The notes under the pieces: model-generated | What the model was told of the DNA's origin: nothing | The model's input: the letters and a program-made list of their open reading frames with translations, nothing else | The model's database searches: none | In this document: in pieces, positions 16,663 through 25,621 of the stretch | Numbering within the stretch: the first letter of the stretch is position 1 | How the letters are laid out: each line of letters begins with the position of its first letter | Assembly (NCBI GenBank): GCA_964020105.1 | Contig: OZ026535.1 | Span: 372,001 to 436,000, forward strand | From: G964020105 sp964020105 | Lineage (GTDB): Bacteria; Pseudomonadota; Alphaproteobacteria; WRAU01; Hepatincolaceae | Direction of reading: 5' to 3' | Length of the DNA stretch: 64,000 nucleotides | Translations under genes and position numbers: made by a program

Positions 16663-18367
16663 TTATGATTATTTTGAAATCTTTTTCATCTATTTGTGCG
16701 TTAAACAGCACGTATTCTAAAATTGTTTTTTTGAAATCTTTTTCATCTATTTTAAACTCTTCTTCTGGTCTCTTATACTGTAAAGATTCTTCACTTTTTA
16801 TCCACTGTATAGAATCATTCCCTGATTGCTTAAAAATAATTTCACACCAATAATCTTCTATTCCCTGCCATTTATTCTTTGTGTCATGTCGCCCTTGATT
16901 TTTTACTGTTTCAAGTCCATCTTCTTTTATCCAACAAGCAAATATCTGTTTATCTGCTTGGGGTTCAGTAGTTTTAAATATAAATATGGATGTTTCAACA
17001 CCAGACATGCCTGCAAATATATCTGGTAATTTTATAATTTTTAACAATGAATGTTTTTTTAACCATTTTTCTACTTTGTTTCTTTTTATTTCTAGTTTTG
17101 TGTCCGGTAAAATAAAAGCACAAATTGCACCATGATTTACATTGTCTAATACATTTTCAACTATATCTAGGCAACCATATTTATTTTCGTAAGGTGGATT
17201 CATTAGAACTTTAGTAATATTTTTTGCTTTTATCCATTTACCAGCATTTTCTGTACGTGAATCCTCTTGTATAAAATTTGTTTTACCATCTTTATGAATA
17301 AGCATATTAGCACAAGCAAGTGTAAAAACTTCTTTATCAAACTCTATACCGAATAATTTGTCTTGTTTTATTTTTCTTACTTCTTCACTGTTATTAATAC
17401 CACCTATTTCTTGAATCATATTACTCATTGCTTTAACTAAGAATGCACCACTGCCACAACAAGCATCTAATATATTATCTTTATAACTACAACCTGTTAT
17501 TCTATAAATTAAAGAAGTTATATGGTCTGGTGTAAAAACTTGTCCTGCTTCTGTTTTCCCCTTATACCTGGTAAATTCATTAAAAAATATACCCATAACA
17601 TCTTCACCATTCCAAAAATCAGAATCGATGTTTTGAGAAATTTTATCTATACAATCAATAAAGCTATCTATTGCCGTTTGATTTTCTATAAAATTACATT
17701 GAATTTTAGTAAAACATTCGCCTACTAAGTCTAACTTTTGGTTTTGTTTCCTTGCTTCTTCATATGATTTTTGTAATGTAGATAAAATAGAGCTGTGCAA
17801 AGTACCCCAATTCATGCCTTCTATAAGAATTGCACCATATCTTTTGGCCACTAAAGTACAAGCAGTAAAAATCATTCTATGGTTTAAGTTTTTAATACCA
17901 AAATTAAAATGTAAGTTGTCGTTTATTTGTTTCGTTAAAGAATAGATAAGATTTTTATCTATAGTATTTTTATTATATAGTTTTAAATAATAATCTTTAT
18001 TAAAAAGAGTACTCCTCGTATCAATCATAAGCCCATCTTTTATAACTAAAACATCATAGCCATTGTATAATATGCCAATAATTTTTTTGTATCTTGTAGA
18101 AATAATAGCAATATTCTTTTTTAATTCATTTAGACAATTGTCTTTTGTAATGTCTATATTAGAGTTTTTAGTTTCTAGTATTATTGCAACATCATTTATA
18201 TTTTTTGGCAAATACCAGCCATCTGGTTTATCTGCTATTTTTGGAAATCCTAGTTGGTTAAAAGTTGTTAATTGCCCAACACCAGCAATAGCGATATCCG
18301 TATTTTCAAAAAATAATATTTTACCTGCTTCAACTCTAACTGTATCTTCTGTTTTGAATTTTGCCAT
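16643..18367 (-). CDS. BcgI-like fused endonuclease/N6-adenine methyltransferase
   Basis: The methyltransferase part shows motif I ILDACCGSGAFLVKAM (about residue 300) and catalytic motif IV NPPYENKYG (about residue 390), marking an N6-adenine enzyme of the HsdM type, with the helical FTRYKGKTEAGQVFTPDH stretch before it. The N-terminal 150 residues contain NDVAIILETKNS, which looks like the E-x-K half of a PD-(D/E)xK nuclease. At 574 aa this layout (nuclease, helical part, methylase in one chain with a separate small S subunit) is that of the BcgI A subunit, a type IIB system. Cutting on both sides of the site would follow from that family, but is inferred. Frame intact. Confidence 0.8.
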   Translation of the reverse strand: MAKFKTEDTVRVEAGKILFFENTDIAIAGVGQLTTFNQLGFPKIADKPDGWYLPKNINDVAIILETKNSNIDITKDNCLNELKKNIAIISTRYKKIIGILYNGYDVLVIKDGLMIDTRSTLFNKDYYLKLYNKNTIDKNLIYSLTKQINDNLHFNFGIKNLNHRMIFTACTLVAKRYGAILIEGMNWGTLHSSILSTLQKSYEEARKQNQKLDLVGECFTKIQCNFIENQTAIDSFIDCIDKISQNIDSDFWNGEDVMGIFFNEFTRYKGKTEAGQVFTPDHITSLIYRITGCSYKDNILDACCGSGAFLVKAMSNMIQEIGGINNSEEVRKIKQDKLFGIEFDKEVFTLACANMLIHKDGKTNFIQEDSRTENAGKWIKAKNITKVLMNPPYENKYGCLDIVENVLDNVNHGAICAFILPDTKLEIKRNKVEKWLKKHSLLKIIKLPDIFAGMSGVETSIFIFKTTEPQADKQIFACWIKEDGLETVKNQGRHDTKNKWQGIEDYWCEIIFKQSGNDSIQWIKSEESLQYKRPEEEFKIDEKDFKKTILEYVLFNAQIDEKDFKIIISGNKEV

Positions 18368-18625
18368 TGGTTTATAATACTCTTTGTGATTTTTGTATCT
18401 GTAATCTTAAAATAACATTAATAAGATAAAGTCTCATATTATTTACATTAGTCAAAAGCGTATCAATTACCATTGTGTCGGACTAAATATAATGAAAATC
18501 ATCTTATAGTAATAATTACATATTAAACTACCAATAAGTATACCACTAGGATAAACAGCTCCGAAACAGATATTATTTAATCATACCTTGAAGATTGACG
18601 TGATTCATAGTAATGATATGTAAAT

Positions 18626-19060
18626 CTATCCAATAACAGTTCTAATATCAATTTTCACATTGCCACGCATAGCATTGGAATAAGGGCAAACAAGATCAGC
18701 TTCTTCAACAAGTTTGTCTGCTAAAATCTTATCAGTACCATGTGGAAAATTCACTGTAATAATTGAAGAGATAATAAAACCTCCTCCCTTTTTTAATAGA
18801 GATATTTCAGCACTTACCTGTGTTGGTCTAATGTTATAACCACCATTTTTTGCAGCAAAATAAATAGCTCCTTCAAAGCAACTTGAGTATGTAGCAGCAA
18901 ATAACTGTTCAGGATTAAATGCTTTGTCCGCACCAGCACCACCAAGTTCTTTTGGTAAACCTAATTTTAATTCTGCTGGATTATCTCCAAATACAACTTT
19001 GGCTTCTCTTCCACCAACTGATGTTGCTTGAGTCTTATAAAGAAGTTCTAAATTTGACAT
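18626..19060 (-). CDS. ohr: Organic hydroperoxide resistance protein (OsmC/Ohr family)
   Basis: Ohr reduces organic hydroperoxides with a pair of reactive cysteines. Both are visible: SSCFEGAIYFAAK (about residue 60) and ADLVCPYSNAMRGN (about residue 125). The N-terminal LYKTQATSVGGREAKV and the GLPKELGG segment are typical of Ohr rather than OsmC. Length (144 aa) is normal. The ATG follows AGGGAG. No OhrR repressor gene adjoins it. Confidence 0.95.
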   Translation of the reverse strand: MSNLELLYKTQATSVGGREAKVVFGDNPAELKLGLPKELGGAGADKAFNPEQLFAATYSSCFEGAIYFAAKNGGYNIRPTQVSAEISLLKKGGGFIISSIITVNFPHGTDKILADKLVEEADLVCPYSNAMRGNVKIDIRTVIG

Positions 19061-19123
19061 AACTAAACTCCCTAGTTAATTAACATTATATTGAAGAAAT
19101 ATTATAACAAATATATTTTTAAT

Positions 19124-19151
19124 AACTAGGGATTATGAGTAATCCCTAGTT
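19124..19151 (-). terminator. Hairpin downstream of the first beta-barrel gene
   Basis: AACTAGGGATTA/TAATCCCTAGTT form a perfect 12-bp stem with a 4-nt loop, 16 bp past the minus-strand stop at 19168. T-rich sequence flanks it on both sides. Confidence 0.7.
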
Positions 19152-19167
19152 TCTTTAATAATTGCAA

Positions 19168-20133
19168 TTAAAAGATAATCTTTATTCCTAAATTTGTATA
19201 TAAATTACTATATTCTACAGAGTTTAGATAAGATTTTATAGTGTTTTTTCCTTCATTTTTAGCAGTAGCAGATTCTGATAAAAATGTAGTGTCATTTACA
19301 CGCAATATATTATGAAAATAGTTATGACCAATATTGCTTACAAGAGCAAAATGGTTATTAAAATTATAGGTTACTGTGGCTTGTGAGTTTATTTGACCAA
19401 CTGCACCAGTATTTTTAAAACTAACAGGATGTTCATAATCTGTTCTATATGGCCAATCAGCTAAGGCATAGTAAAATGATAATCCAAAGGTTACCTCAGT
19501 ATCTATTTGTAACTTTTTACTTTGATATAATTGTGCTTCCCCACCAAGACGAGGACCAAATGTATAAAATTTATATTTTTGGGTAACCTCATTGCTTTTA
19601 GGATAACTTTGCCCCACTAACCCATAGGTGTTATTATCTATTTTATATGGTCTAATAGAATTATTATGTAGCATATTCATATCACCATAATTAAACGAAA
19701 AACCACTAATTACTAATAGCCTATCATTTAATTTATATAAAAAATCATATTCTGCGATATAATTAGATACATAAACTCCTCCCCAAGAAATAGCATATAT
19801 ACCATTTTTAACATCATCATCAGTAGAGTAACCTGAATTTACTTCTCCATACTTTAAGATAATCCGCTGAGTATGACCACTTGGATAGGTATATTGACCA
19901 GTTATCGCATAACCACCTATGTTCATATCTCTCCATGTAAGGATAGAATCTGCTTCATTAATCCAGCTGAAATTTCTAATAGAGTATTCAGGAGCTAAAG
20001 ATAAAGAAAAAATTCCTTTTTTTTCACTGGAAACTTCTTGTGTAAGTTCCTTTTCACTAGATACTTCTTGCGCAAGTAAACTGCTTGCATTTATTGATAA
20101 TGCTAATCCTAACATAATAAATATTATTCTCAT
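19168..20133 (-). CDS. Outer-membrane beta-barrel protein, paralogue 1
   Basis: A signal peptide (MRIIFIMLGLALSINASSLLAQ), alternating strand pattern and C-terminal Phe (NLGIKIIF) mark an outer-membrane barrel. Recognisable landmarks are SILTWRDMNIGGYAITGQYTYPSG, SGYSTDDDVKNG and YYALADWPYRTDYEHPVSF. The acidic triplet and D/H pairs recall omptin proteases, but I cannot align the omptin catalytic set with confidence. Start chosen at 20133 because GAGG and TAGGA precede this ATG. After the signal peptide a ten-residue unit (QEVSSEKxLT) is duplicated. It is a tandem paralogue of the next gene. Confidence 0.8.
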   Translation of the reverse strand: MRIIFIMLGLALSINASSLLAQEVSSEKELTQEVSSEKKGIFSLSLAPEYSIRNFSWINEADSILTWRDMNIGGYAITGQYTYPSGHTQRIILKYGEVNSGYSTDDDVKNGIYAISWGGVYVSNYIAEYDFLYKLNDRLLVISGFSFNYGDMNMLHNNSIRPYKIDNNTYGLVGQSYPKSNEVTQKYKFYTFGPRLGGEAQLYQSKKLQIDTEVTFGLSFYYALADWPYRTDYEHPVSFKNTGAVGQINSQATVTYNFNNHFALVSNIGHNYFHNILRVNDTTFLSESATAKNEGKNTIKSYLNSVEYSNLYTNLGIKIIF

Positions 20134-20302
20134 TCCTATGACCTCAGAGTATATGATAATATGCAGGTAATATATCATTACTCAAATTAATGTGCAACTA
20201 GTAATTTAAAAAAAGTCATCCATGGCTTAAGGCTTTATAAAAAGAGGGTTACAGGCATATTGAAATACTTTTTTAGTGAAAATATCAGAGGGTATGATTT
20301 AT

Positions 20303-21232
20303 TTAAAAACTAATTTTTATACCAAAATTTGCATATATATTGTGATACACAGCAGATTTTAAATAAGATTTTAAAGTGGTTTCCCCTTCATTTTCAGCAG
20401 TAGCAGATTCTGATAAAAATATAGTGTTAGTTAGAGGAAATATATTATGAAAATAGTTATGACCAACATTACTTACAAGAGCAAAATATTTATTAAAATT
20501 ATAGGTTACTGTGGCTTGTGAGTTTATTTGACCAACTGCACCAGTATTTTTAAAACTAACAGGATGTTTAAAATCTGTTCTTTGTGGCCAATCAGCTAAG
20601 GCATAGTAAAACGATAATCCAAAGGTGACCTCCGTAGCTATTTTTAATCTCTTACTTTGATATAATTGTGCTTCCCCACCAAGACGAGGACCAAATGTAT
20701 AAAATTTATATTTTTGGGTAACCTCATTGCTTTTAGGATAACTTTGCCCCACTAACCTATAGGTGTTATTATCTATTTTATATGGTCTAATAGAATTATT
20801 ATGTAGCATATTCATATCGCTATAATTAAATGTAAAACCAGTAATTACTGATACTTTATTCTTTAATTTATATAAAAAATCATATTCTGCAATGTAATTA
20901 GAGATATTAATCCCTCCCCAAGAAATAGTATATCTACTATTTTTAACATCATCATCAGTAGAGTAGCCTGAATTTGCTTTTCCATATTTGAGTGTAATCC
21001 GCTGAGCATGCCCACTTGGATAGGTATACTGACTAATTAGTGCATAACCACCTATTTTCATATCTCTCCATGTAAGAATTGAATCTTCTTTACTAATCCA
21101 GCTGAAATTTCTAATAGAGTACTCAGAAGATAAGGATATAGAAAATACACCTTTTTTACTATCAGTAACCTGCTTTGTACATAACATACTAGTATTAAAT
21201 ACTAATAGTACTACACTTAATAACATTTTCAT
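20303..21232 (-). CDS. Outer-membrane beta-barrel protein, paralogue 2
   Basis: Same architecture as the gene downstream: signal peptide (MKMLLSVVLLVFNTSMLCTK), SILTWRDMKIGGYALISQYTYPSG, SGYSTDDDVKNS, ADWPQRTDFKHPVSF, C-terminal Phe. The ATG at 21232 follows AAGGA at good spacing; a longer in-frame start at 21280 lacks one. The central third is nearly identical to paralogue 1, while signal peptides, some loops and the C-terminal quarter differ. Function unknown. A surface-exposed diversified pair is plausible. Confidence 0.8.
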   Translation of the reverse strand: MKMLLSVVLLVFNTSMLCTKQVTDSKKGVFSISLSSEYSIRNFSWISKEDSILTWRDMKIGGYALISQYTYPSGHAQRITLKYGKANSGYSTDDDVKNSRYTISWGGINISNYIAEYDFLYKLKNKVSVITGFTFNYSDMNMLHNNSIRPYKIDNNTYRLVGQSYPKSNEVTQKYKFYTFGPRLGGEAQLYQSKRLKIATEVTFGLSFYYALADWPQRTDFKHPVSFKNTGAVGQINSQATVTYNFNKYFALVSNVGHNYFHNIFPLTNTIFLSESATAENEGETTLKSYLKSAVYHNIYANFGIKISF

Positions 21233-21280
21233 TATTAATCCTTGTTCATTTATAAAAAAGCAAGAAACTTTACTATACAA

Positions 21281-21624
21281 TTAATCTATCATCAATTCAA
21301 TCATACAATCAGTAGTTGAATATTGTTTTAGTTGATGCTAAAAATATAAATTTAATTTGAAGTATCATATAAGCAACATCAAAATATTATATAAAGATAG
21401 TTAATGATTGATTTTGAGATATTATGTTTTCTGCAAAATCCCTTTATTTTCAATAAATTAAATAACTAGTTCTTAATATTTAATTAAATATAAATATATT
21501 AGTAGATATTATTAATGTTATAATATATAATAAATTATGCTATATTGTTGTATATGGGTTTTTGGTAACTATATGTTAATATTGCATATACAATGGTAAT
21601 TAATGATAAATAAAGGAGATTACT
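21281..21624. other. Divergent promoter region
   Basis: AT-rich gap between two divergent genes. It holds the inverted repeat at 21548-21593 and a GGAG ribosome site at 21616; nothing else was recognised. Confidence 0.5.
21548..21593. promoter_or_regulatory. Inverted repeat, possible operator of the SDR/FAD/kinase cluster
   Basis: TTGTATATG (21548-21556) and CATATACAA (21585-21593) are perfect 9-bp inverted copies separated by 28 bp, about 30-75 bp ahead of the first gene. The spacing suits a dimeric repressor site. No regulator gene adjoins, so the protein is unknown. Confidence 0.4.
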
Positions 21625-22407
21625 ATGGCTACAGATATTAGAGATTTTAATATGAATTATTTTTCTCTTAAGGGAAAAAATGCAATTGTTACAGGAGGTA
21701 ATAGTGGGCTTGGGGAGGCTTTTTCTTTAGCCTTAGCAAAGGCAGGAGCCAATATTTTTATTCCATCTATAATGAAAGATGATGATAAGGCTCGTGAAAA
21801 AATTAATGTTGAAGGTGTGAAAAGTGAATTTATGTTAATTGATATAACTGAACCTGGAGCACCTAAAAAGGTTATTGAAGCTTGTAAAAAATCACTGGGT
21901 TCAGTTGATATACTTATAAACTCTGCAGGCATATGTAAGCTTAATACTGTTGATAAATTCGATCGTAATGATTGGGATCCGATGATTGCTATTAATCTTA
22001 CAGCCCCTTTTGAGCTGGCTTATGAGGCCTCTAAGATTATGATAGCACAAAAATCTGGTAAAATAATCAATATCTGCTCTTTATTCTCATACTTAGGTGG
22101 GCAGTGGTCTCCTGCATATTCTGCCACTAAACATGGATTAGCAGGATTTACAAAAGCCTATTGTGATGAATTAGCGCAATATAATATTCAAGTAAATGGG
22201 ATTGCTCCGGGATATTACGCTACCGCTATTACAGAAGTTACACGCTCTAAGCCAGAAACTAATAAAAGGGTGCTAGATCATATCCCTGCAGGTAGATGGG
22301 GTGAAACACTTGATTTAATGGGGGCTACGGTCTTTTTAGCTTCAAAAGCATCAGATTATGTGAATGGGCATTTATTAGTTGTTGATGGTGGATATTTAGT
22401 ACGTTAA
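21625..22407 (+). CDS. Short-chain dehydrogenase/reductase (KduD/YgcW-like)
   Basis: This NAD(P)-dependent classical SDR probably oxidises or reduces a sugar-acid or polyol. Visible are the Rossmann loop TGGNSGLGEAF (about residue 21), NSAG (about residue 95), catalytic Ser in ICSLFSYLGG, the YSATKHG catalytic motif (Y-x-x-x-K), and the C-terminal GHLLVVDGG. Length (260 aa) is standard. It heads a four-gene set (SDR, FAD oxidase, FGGY kinase, MFS transporter) whose make-up resembles the E. coli ygcW-ygcU-ygcE-ygcS group of unknown substrate. The ATG follows AAGGAG. Confidence 0.88.
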   Translation: MATDIRDFNMNYFSLKGKNAIVTGGNSGLGEAFSLALAKAGANIFIPSIMKDDDKAREKINVEGVKSEFMLIDITEPGAPKKVIEACKKSLGSVDILINSAGICKLNTVDKFDRNDWDPMIAINLTAPFELAYEASKIMIAQKSGKIINICSLFSYLGGQWSPAYSATKHGLAGFTKAYCDELAQYNIQVNGIAPGYYATAITEVTRSKPETNKRVLDHIPAGRWGETLDLMGATVFLASKASDYVNGHLLVVDGGYLVR

Positions 22408-22516
22408 ATTATATGTTTAAAAAGGTAGTTTAGTATAATAATGATTTATTAGTAAGTAATTGTTTATTATTGTGTGTTATCAATGATTGTAATTAATTAG
22501 ACATAGGAGAAATAAC

Positions 22517-23998
22517 ATGTTTAAAAGAGATGATTTTATAAAAAAATTGCTAGATATTACTAGTAAAGATAGGGTGAGCATCGATCCAGAGATTTTGAAA
22601 AAATATAGTGTAGATAGATATCGTAAATATACTAGTGTCCATGGATTATATAATGTTGTTCCACATCCTATTGCTATAGTTTATGTTAAGAGTACATCTG
22701 AAGTTTCTCGCATTTTAAAATTAGCTAATGCAGAGGGTATTAACTGCGTGGCTAGAACTGGAGGCACTGCAACAGAAGGTGGATTAGAAACAGCTGTACC
22801 TAATTCAATTGTTATAGATGGATCTATGATGAATAAGGTGATAAAAATAGACGAATATAATATGCAAGTTACAGCGGAGTGTGGGGTTGTTTTAGGAGAT
22901 TTAGAGGATCAGGTAAGAAAAGTAGGATTAACTATTGGTCATTCACCACAAAGCAAGCCTTTGGCACAGATAGGGGGACTAGTGGCTACAAGATCAATTG
23001 GGCAGTTTTCTACATTATATGGGGGGATTGAGGATATGGTGGTTGGACTTGAGGCAGTTTTTCCTGATGGAATTATTAGCAGAGTAAAAAATGTACCTAG
23101 GAGATCAGCAGGTCCGGATATTCGTCATGTTATAATTGGTAATGAAGGTGCTTTATGTTATATAACTGAAGCAACGCTTAAGTTATATAAATACATGCCT
23201 CAGAATAATATTTTTTTGGGATGGACGTTAGATAATATGAAAACTGGAGTTGAGGCATTAAGGGAAGTTATTGTGAATGGCTATAGACCTTCTGTTGCGC
23301 GTTTATACTCTGAAGAGGACGCTAATCAGCATTTCTCTCATTTTGCTAATAATAAATGCGTCATGATATTCATGTGTGAAGGACCTGAGGGTATAACTAC
23401 GGTTATGGCTGAGGCTATCAATAATATTGTAAGTAAAGTTGATATAAAAAAAGAGTGTAAGATTATTGAGAATAACCTAATTAAAAATTGGTTTAATAAC
23501 TTAAATTGGGGTCCTGATAAGCTTGTGGGCGAAAAAGAGCATATGTATAAGCATAAAAATTTAGGCTATACAACTGAAATTTCTTGTGATTGGGCTTCTG
23601 TGATGCCAATTTATGAAAGCACTATAAAAAGAATCAGGGAAACTTATCCCCATGCTAAAGATTTAACTATGTTAGGGGCTCATTCTTCACATTCTTATCA
23701 AAATGGCACTAATTTATATTTTGTTTATGATTATAATATTAATTGTGAGCCAGAAGAGGAAATATATAAGTATCATAAGCCTTTAAACGCTATTATTGTT
23801 GATGAAGCATTGAAGTTTGGGGGATCTATGGTACATCATCATGGAATAGGAAAATATAGAGCAGAGTGGGCAGAAAAAGAACACGGTAGTGCATTCTATA
23901 TCTTAAAAGGATTAAAGCAACAATTTGATCCTAAGGGTATTATGAATGTTGGTACTATTTTTGTCCATGAAAACTATCTGATGAAAAATAAGAAATAA
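22517..23998 (+). CDS. FAD-binding oxidoreductase (FAD_binding_4, YgcU/AGPS-like)
   Basis: It belongs to the vanillyl-alcohol-oxidase/glycolate-oxidase superfamily. The FAD domain shows the PP-loop NCVARTGGTATEGG (about residue 75), IGHSPQSKPLAQIGGLVATRSIGQFST and IGNEGALCYITEATLKL. The C-terminal domain has MVHHHGIGKYRAEWAEKEHG, a His-rich motif like the active-site HHH of alkyl-dihydroxyacetone-phosphate synthase, and ends with FDPKGIMNVGTIF. At 493 aa it matches YgcU-type proteins. Such enzymes usually pass electrons to an electron-transfer flavoprotein, and none is encoded nearby. The substrate is probably a hydroxy acid or polyol phosphate. Confidence 0.85.
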   Translation: MFKRDDFIKKLLDITSKDRVSIDPEILKKYSVDRYRKYTSVHGLYNVVPHPIAIVYVKSTSEVSRILKLANAEGINCVARTGGTATEGGLETAVPNSIVIDGSMMNKVIKIDEYNMQVTAECGVVLGDLEDQVRKVGLTIGHSPQSKPLAQIGGLVATRSIGQFSTLYGGIEDMVVGLEAVFPDGIISRVKNVPRRSAGPDIRHVIIGNEGALCYITEATLKLYKYMPQNNIFLGWTLDNMKTGVEALREVIVNGYRPSVARLYSEEDANQHFSHFANNKCVMIFMCEGPEGITTVMAEAINNIVSKVDIKKECKIIENNLIKNWFNNLNWGPDKLVGEKEHMYKHKNLGYTTEISCDWASVMPIYESTIKRIRETYPHAKDLTMLGAHSSHSYQNGTNLYFVYDYNINCEPEEEIYKYHKPLNAIIVDEALKFGGSMVHHHGIGKYRAEWAEKEHGSAFYILKGLKQQFDPKGIMNVGTIFVHENYLMKNKK

Positions 23999-24049
23999 TA
24001 AGTTTTATTATTTTTGTAAATAGATAGTATTGATTAGGTTAATTTTTTA

Positions 24050-24092
24050 CTATTACAGAAAATAGGCAGGGGTGGTCTATTTTTTGTAATAG
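24050..24092 (+). terminator. Long hairpin between oxidoreductase and kinase genes
   Basis: CTATTACAGAAAATAG and CTATTTTTTGTAATAG pair over 16 positions with one mismatch, around an 11-nt loop. No T tract follows, so it could be a processing or attenuation hairpin within the cluster rather than a full stop. Confidence 0.55.
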
Positions 24093-24128
24093 CTTAGCTA
24101 GGGTTAATAATTTGTTGGAGGGGATGTT

Positions 24129-25571
24129 ATGAAAAAATATATTTTGGCGATTGATAATGGGACTCAAAGTTCCAAGGTGGTAGTTTTTGATCTTCAGGGC
24201 AATCAAATTTGCCAAGGAGTTGATAAATTAAAACCCCTTGTAAATGACAAATTTGGTAATGTTGAGCATCCTGAGGATAGTTTGTGGGATAGTATAATTA
24301 ATGCTTGTAATAGATGTTTAGAAAGTTTTAAAAATCAGCATAATGGAAACATAGAAGATATTATGGGGGTTGGTTTATGCACCATCCGTTTTTGCAGATG
24401 TCTCTTAAAAGAGGATGGTAGTTTAGCTTCTCCTGTGATGAGCTGGATGGATAAAAGAGTTTCTAAACCACATGCTGAGGACAATCCAGCTATTAAGTAT
24501 GTTACTACTTCCTCAGGATATATCACTCACAAGTTAACAGGAAAATTTAATGATACTGTAGCAAATTATCTAGGATGTTGGCCACTAGACTTAGATAATT
24601 GGAGATGGAATGATGATGTAGAAAATCTTAGAAATTTCAATCTAACTAAGGATATGCTTTTTAATTTGCAGATGCCAGGAACAATTTTGGGTGAGATAAC
24701 TAAGGAGGCCTCTTTAGCCACAGGATTACCTATTGGAATGCCTGTTATTGCAACATCTAATGATAAGGCAGTCGAAGCTTTGGGCGCTGGACTTTACAAT
24801 TCAGATACAATCTTAGTATCTTTAGGCACTTATATAACATCTATGATTGTGGGTGAATATAATCATCCTGGCAGTAAAAATATTTGGACTAATTTTGCTT
24901 GTATGCCTTATAAATATCTTTATGAAAGTGGCGGTATTAGAAGAGGTATGTGGACTGTTAGTTGGGTGAAAGATCTTCTTGGCGAAGATTTACTAAAGAG
25001 AGCTCAGGAAAAAAATCTATCTCCTGAGGATTATCTTAACCAATTGGCTACTGGCATAAAGGCTGGATCAGAAGGGTTAATGTGTGTTTTAGATTGGTTA
25101 GCTCCTGTGGATGCACCTTTTAAAAAAGGTATGTTTATAGGTTTTGATGGACGGCATGGGGCTGGGCATTTATATAAAGCTGTTTTAGAGGGTATTGCCC
25201 TTAGTATGAAAAATAATGTTGATGGTATTTGTACAGATTTATCCATAATTCCTAAGAATATTTTAATTAGTGGAGGTGGATCCAATGGTGATACTTTTAT
25301 GCAAATATTTGCTGATGTTTTTGGATTGCCTGTGGGTAGAAATGTTGTTAATGGTTCTGCTAGTCTTGGTGCTGCGATTTGTGTTGCTGTGGCTCTTGGG
25401 CAGTATGGCGATTTTGAAAAGGCCATTGCTGCAATGGTTAAATTGGATAAGGTTTTTAAACCTAATGAGCCTAACACTAAACTTTATCATAGATATAATG
25501 AGGAAGTTTATAAGCATATTACAAATCATACGGATAATATTTTGCGTAAATCTTATGATATTTTTAGCTAA
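24129..25571 (+). CDS. FGGY-family carbohydrate kinase (YgcE-like)
   Basis: ATP-dependent sugar or polyol kinase. The N-terminal phosphate-binding segment is LAIDNGTQSSKVVVFDLQG. The middle has GVGLCTIRFCRCLL and SWMDKRVSKP. The C-terminal ATPase half has NILISGGGSNGDTFMQIFADVFGLPV and GSASLGAAICVAV, typical of the family. Length (480 aa) is normal. It lies 130 bp after the FAD oxidase with a GGAGGGG ribosome site and precedes the transporter, which supports a catabolic role. The substrate is unknown; polyols and ketoses are the usual choices for FGGY kinases. Confidence 0.9.
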   Translation: MKKYILAIDNGTQSSKVVVFDLQGNQICQGVDKLKPLVNDKFGNVEHPEDSLWDSIINACNRCLESFKNQHNGNIEDIMGVGLCTIRFCRCLLKEDGSLASPVMSWMDKRVSKPHAEDNPAIKYVTTSSGYITHKLTGKFNDTVANYLGCWPLDLDNWRWNDDVENLRNFNLTKDMLFNLQMPGTILGEITKEASLATGLPIGMPVIATSNDKAVEALGAGLYNSDTILVSLGTYITSMIVGEYNHPGSKNIWTNFACMPYKYLYESGGIRRGMWTVSWVKDLLGEDLLKRAQEKNLSPEDYLNQLATGIKAGSEGLMCVLDWLAPVDAPFKKGMFIGFDGRHGAGHLYKAVLEGIALSMKNNVDGICTDLSIIPKNILISGGGSNGDTFMQIFADVFGLPVGRNVVNGSASLGAAICVAVALGQYGDFEKAIAAMVKLDKVFKPNEPNTKLYHRYNEEVYKHITNHTDNILRKSYDIFS

Positions 25572-25621
25572 TAATAGCTACCTAGTATAGGCTGTGATAA
25601 TTAAAATATATGGAGATCTTA

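Noticed and set aside
16653..18377. Plus-strand open frames opposite the restriction genes
   Set aside because: Short, hydrophobic, without ribosome sites, and opposite intact conserved genes.
19168..21232. Omptin proteases
   Set aside because: Acidic residues and D/H pairs recall omptins, but the catalytic set could not be aligned with confidence, so only a beta-barrel call is given.
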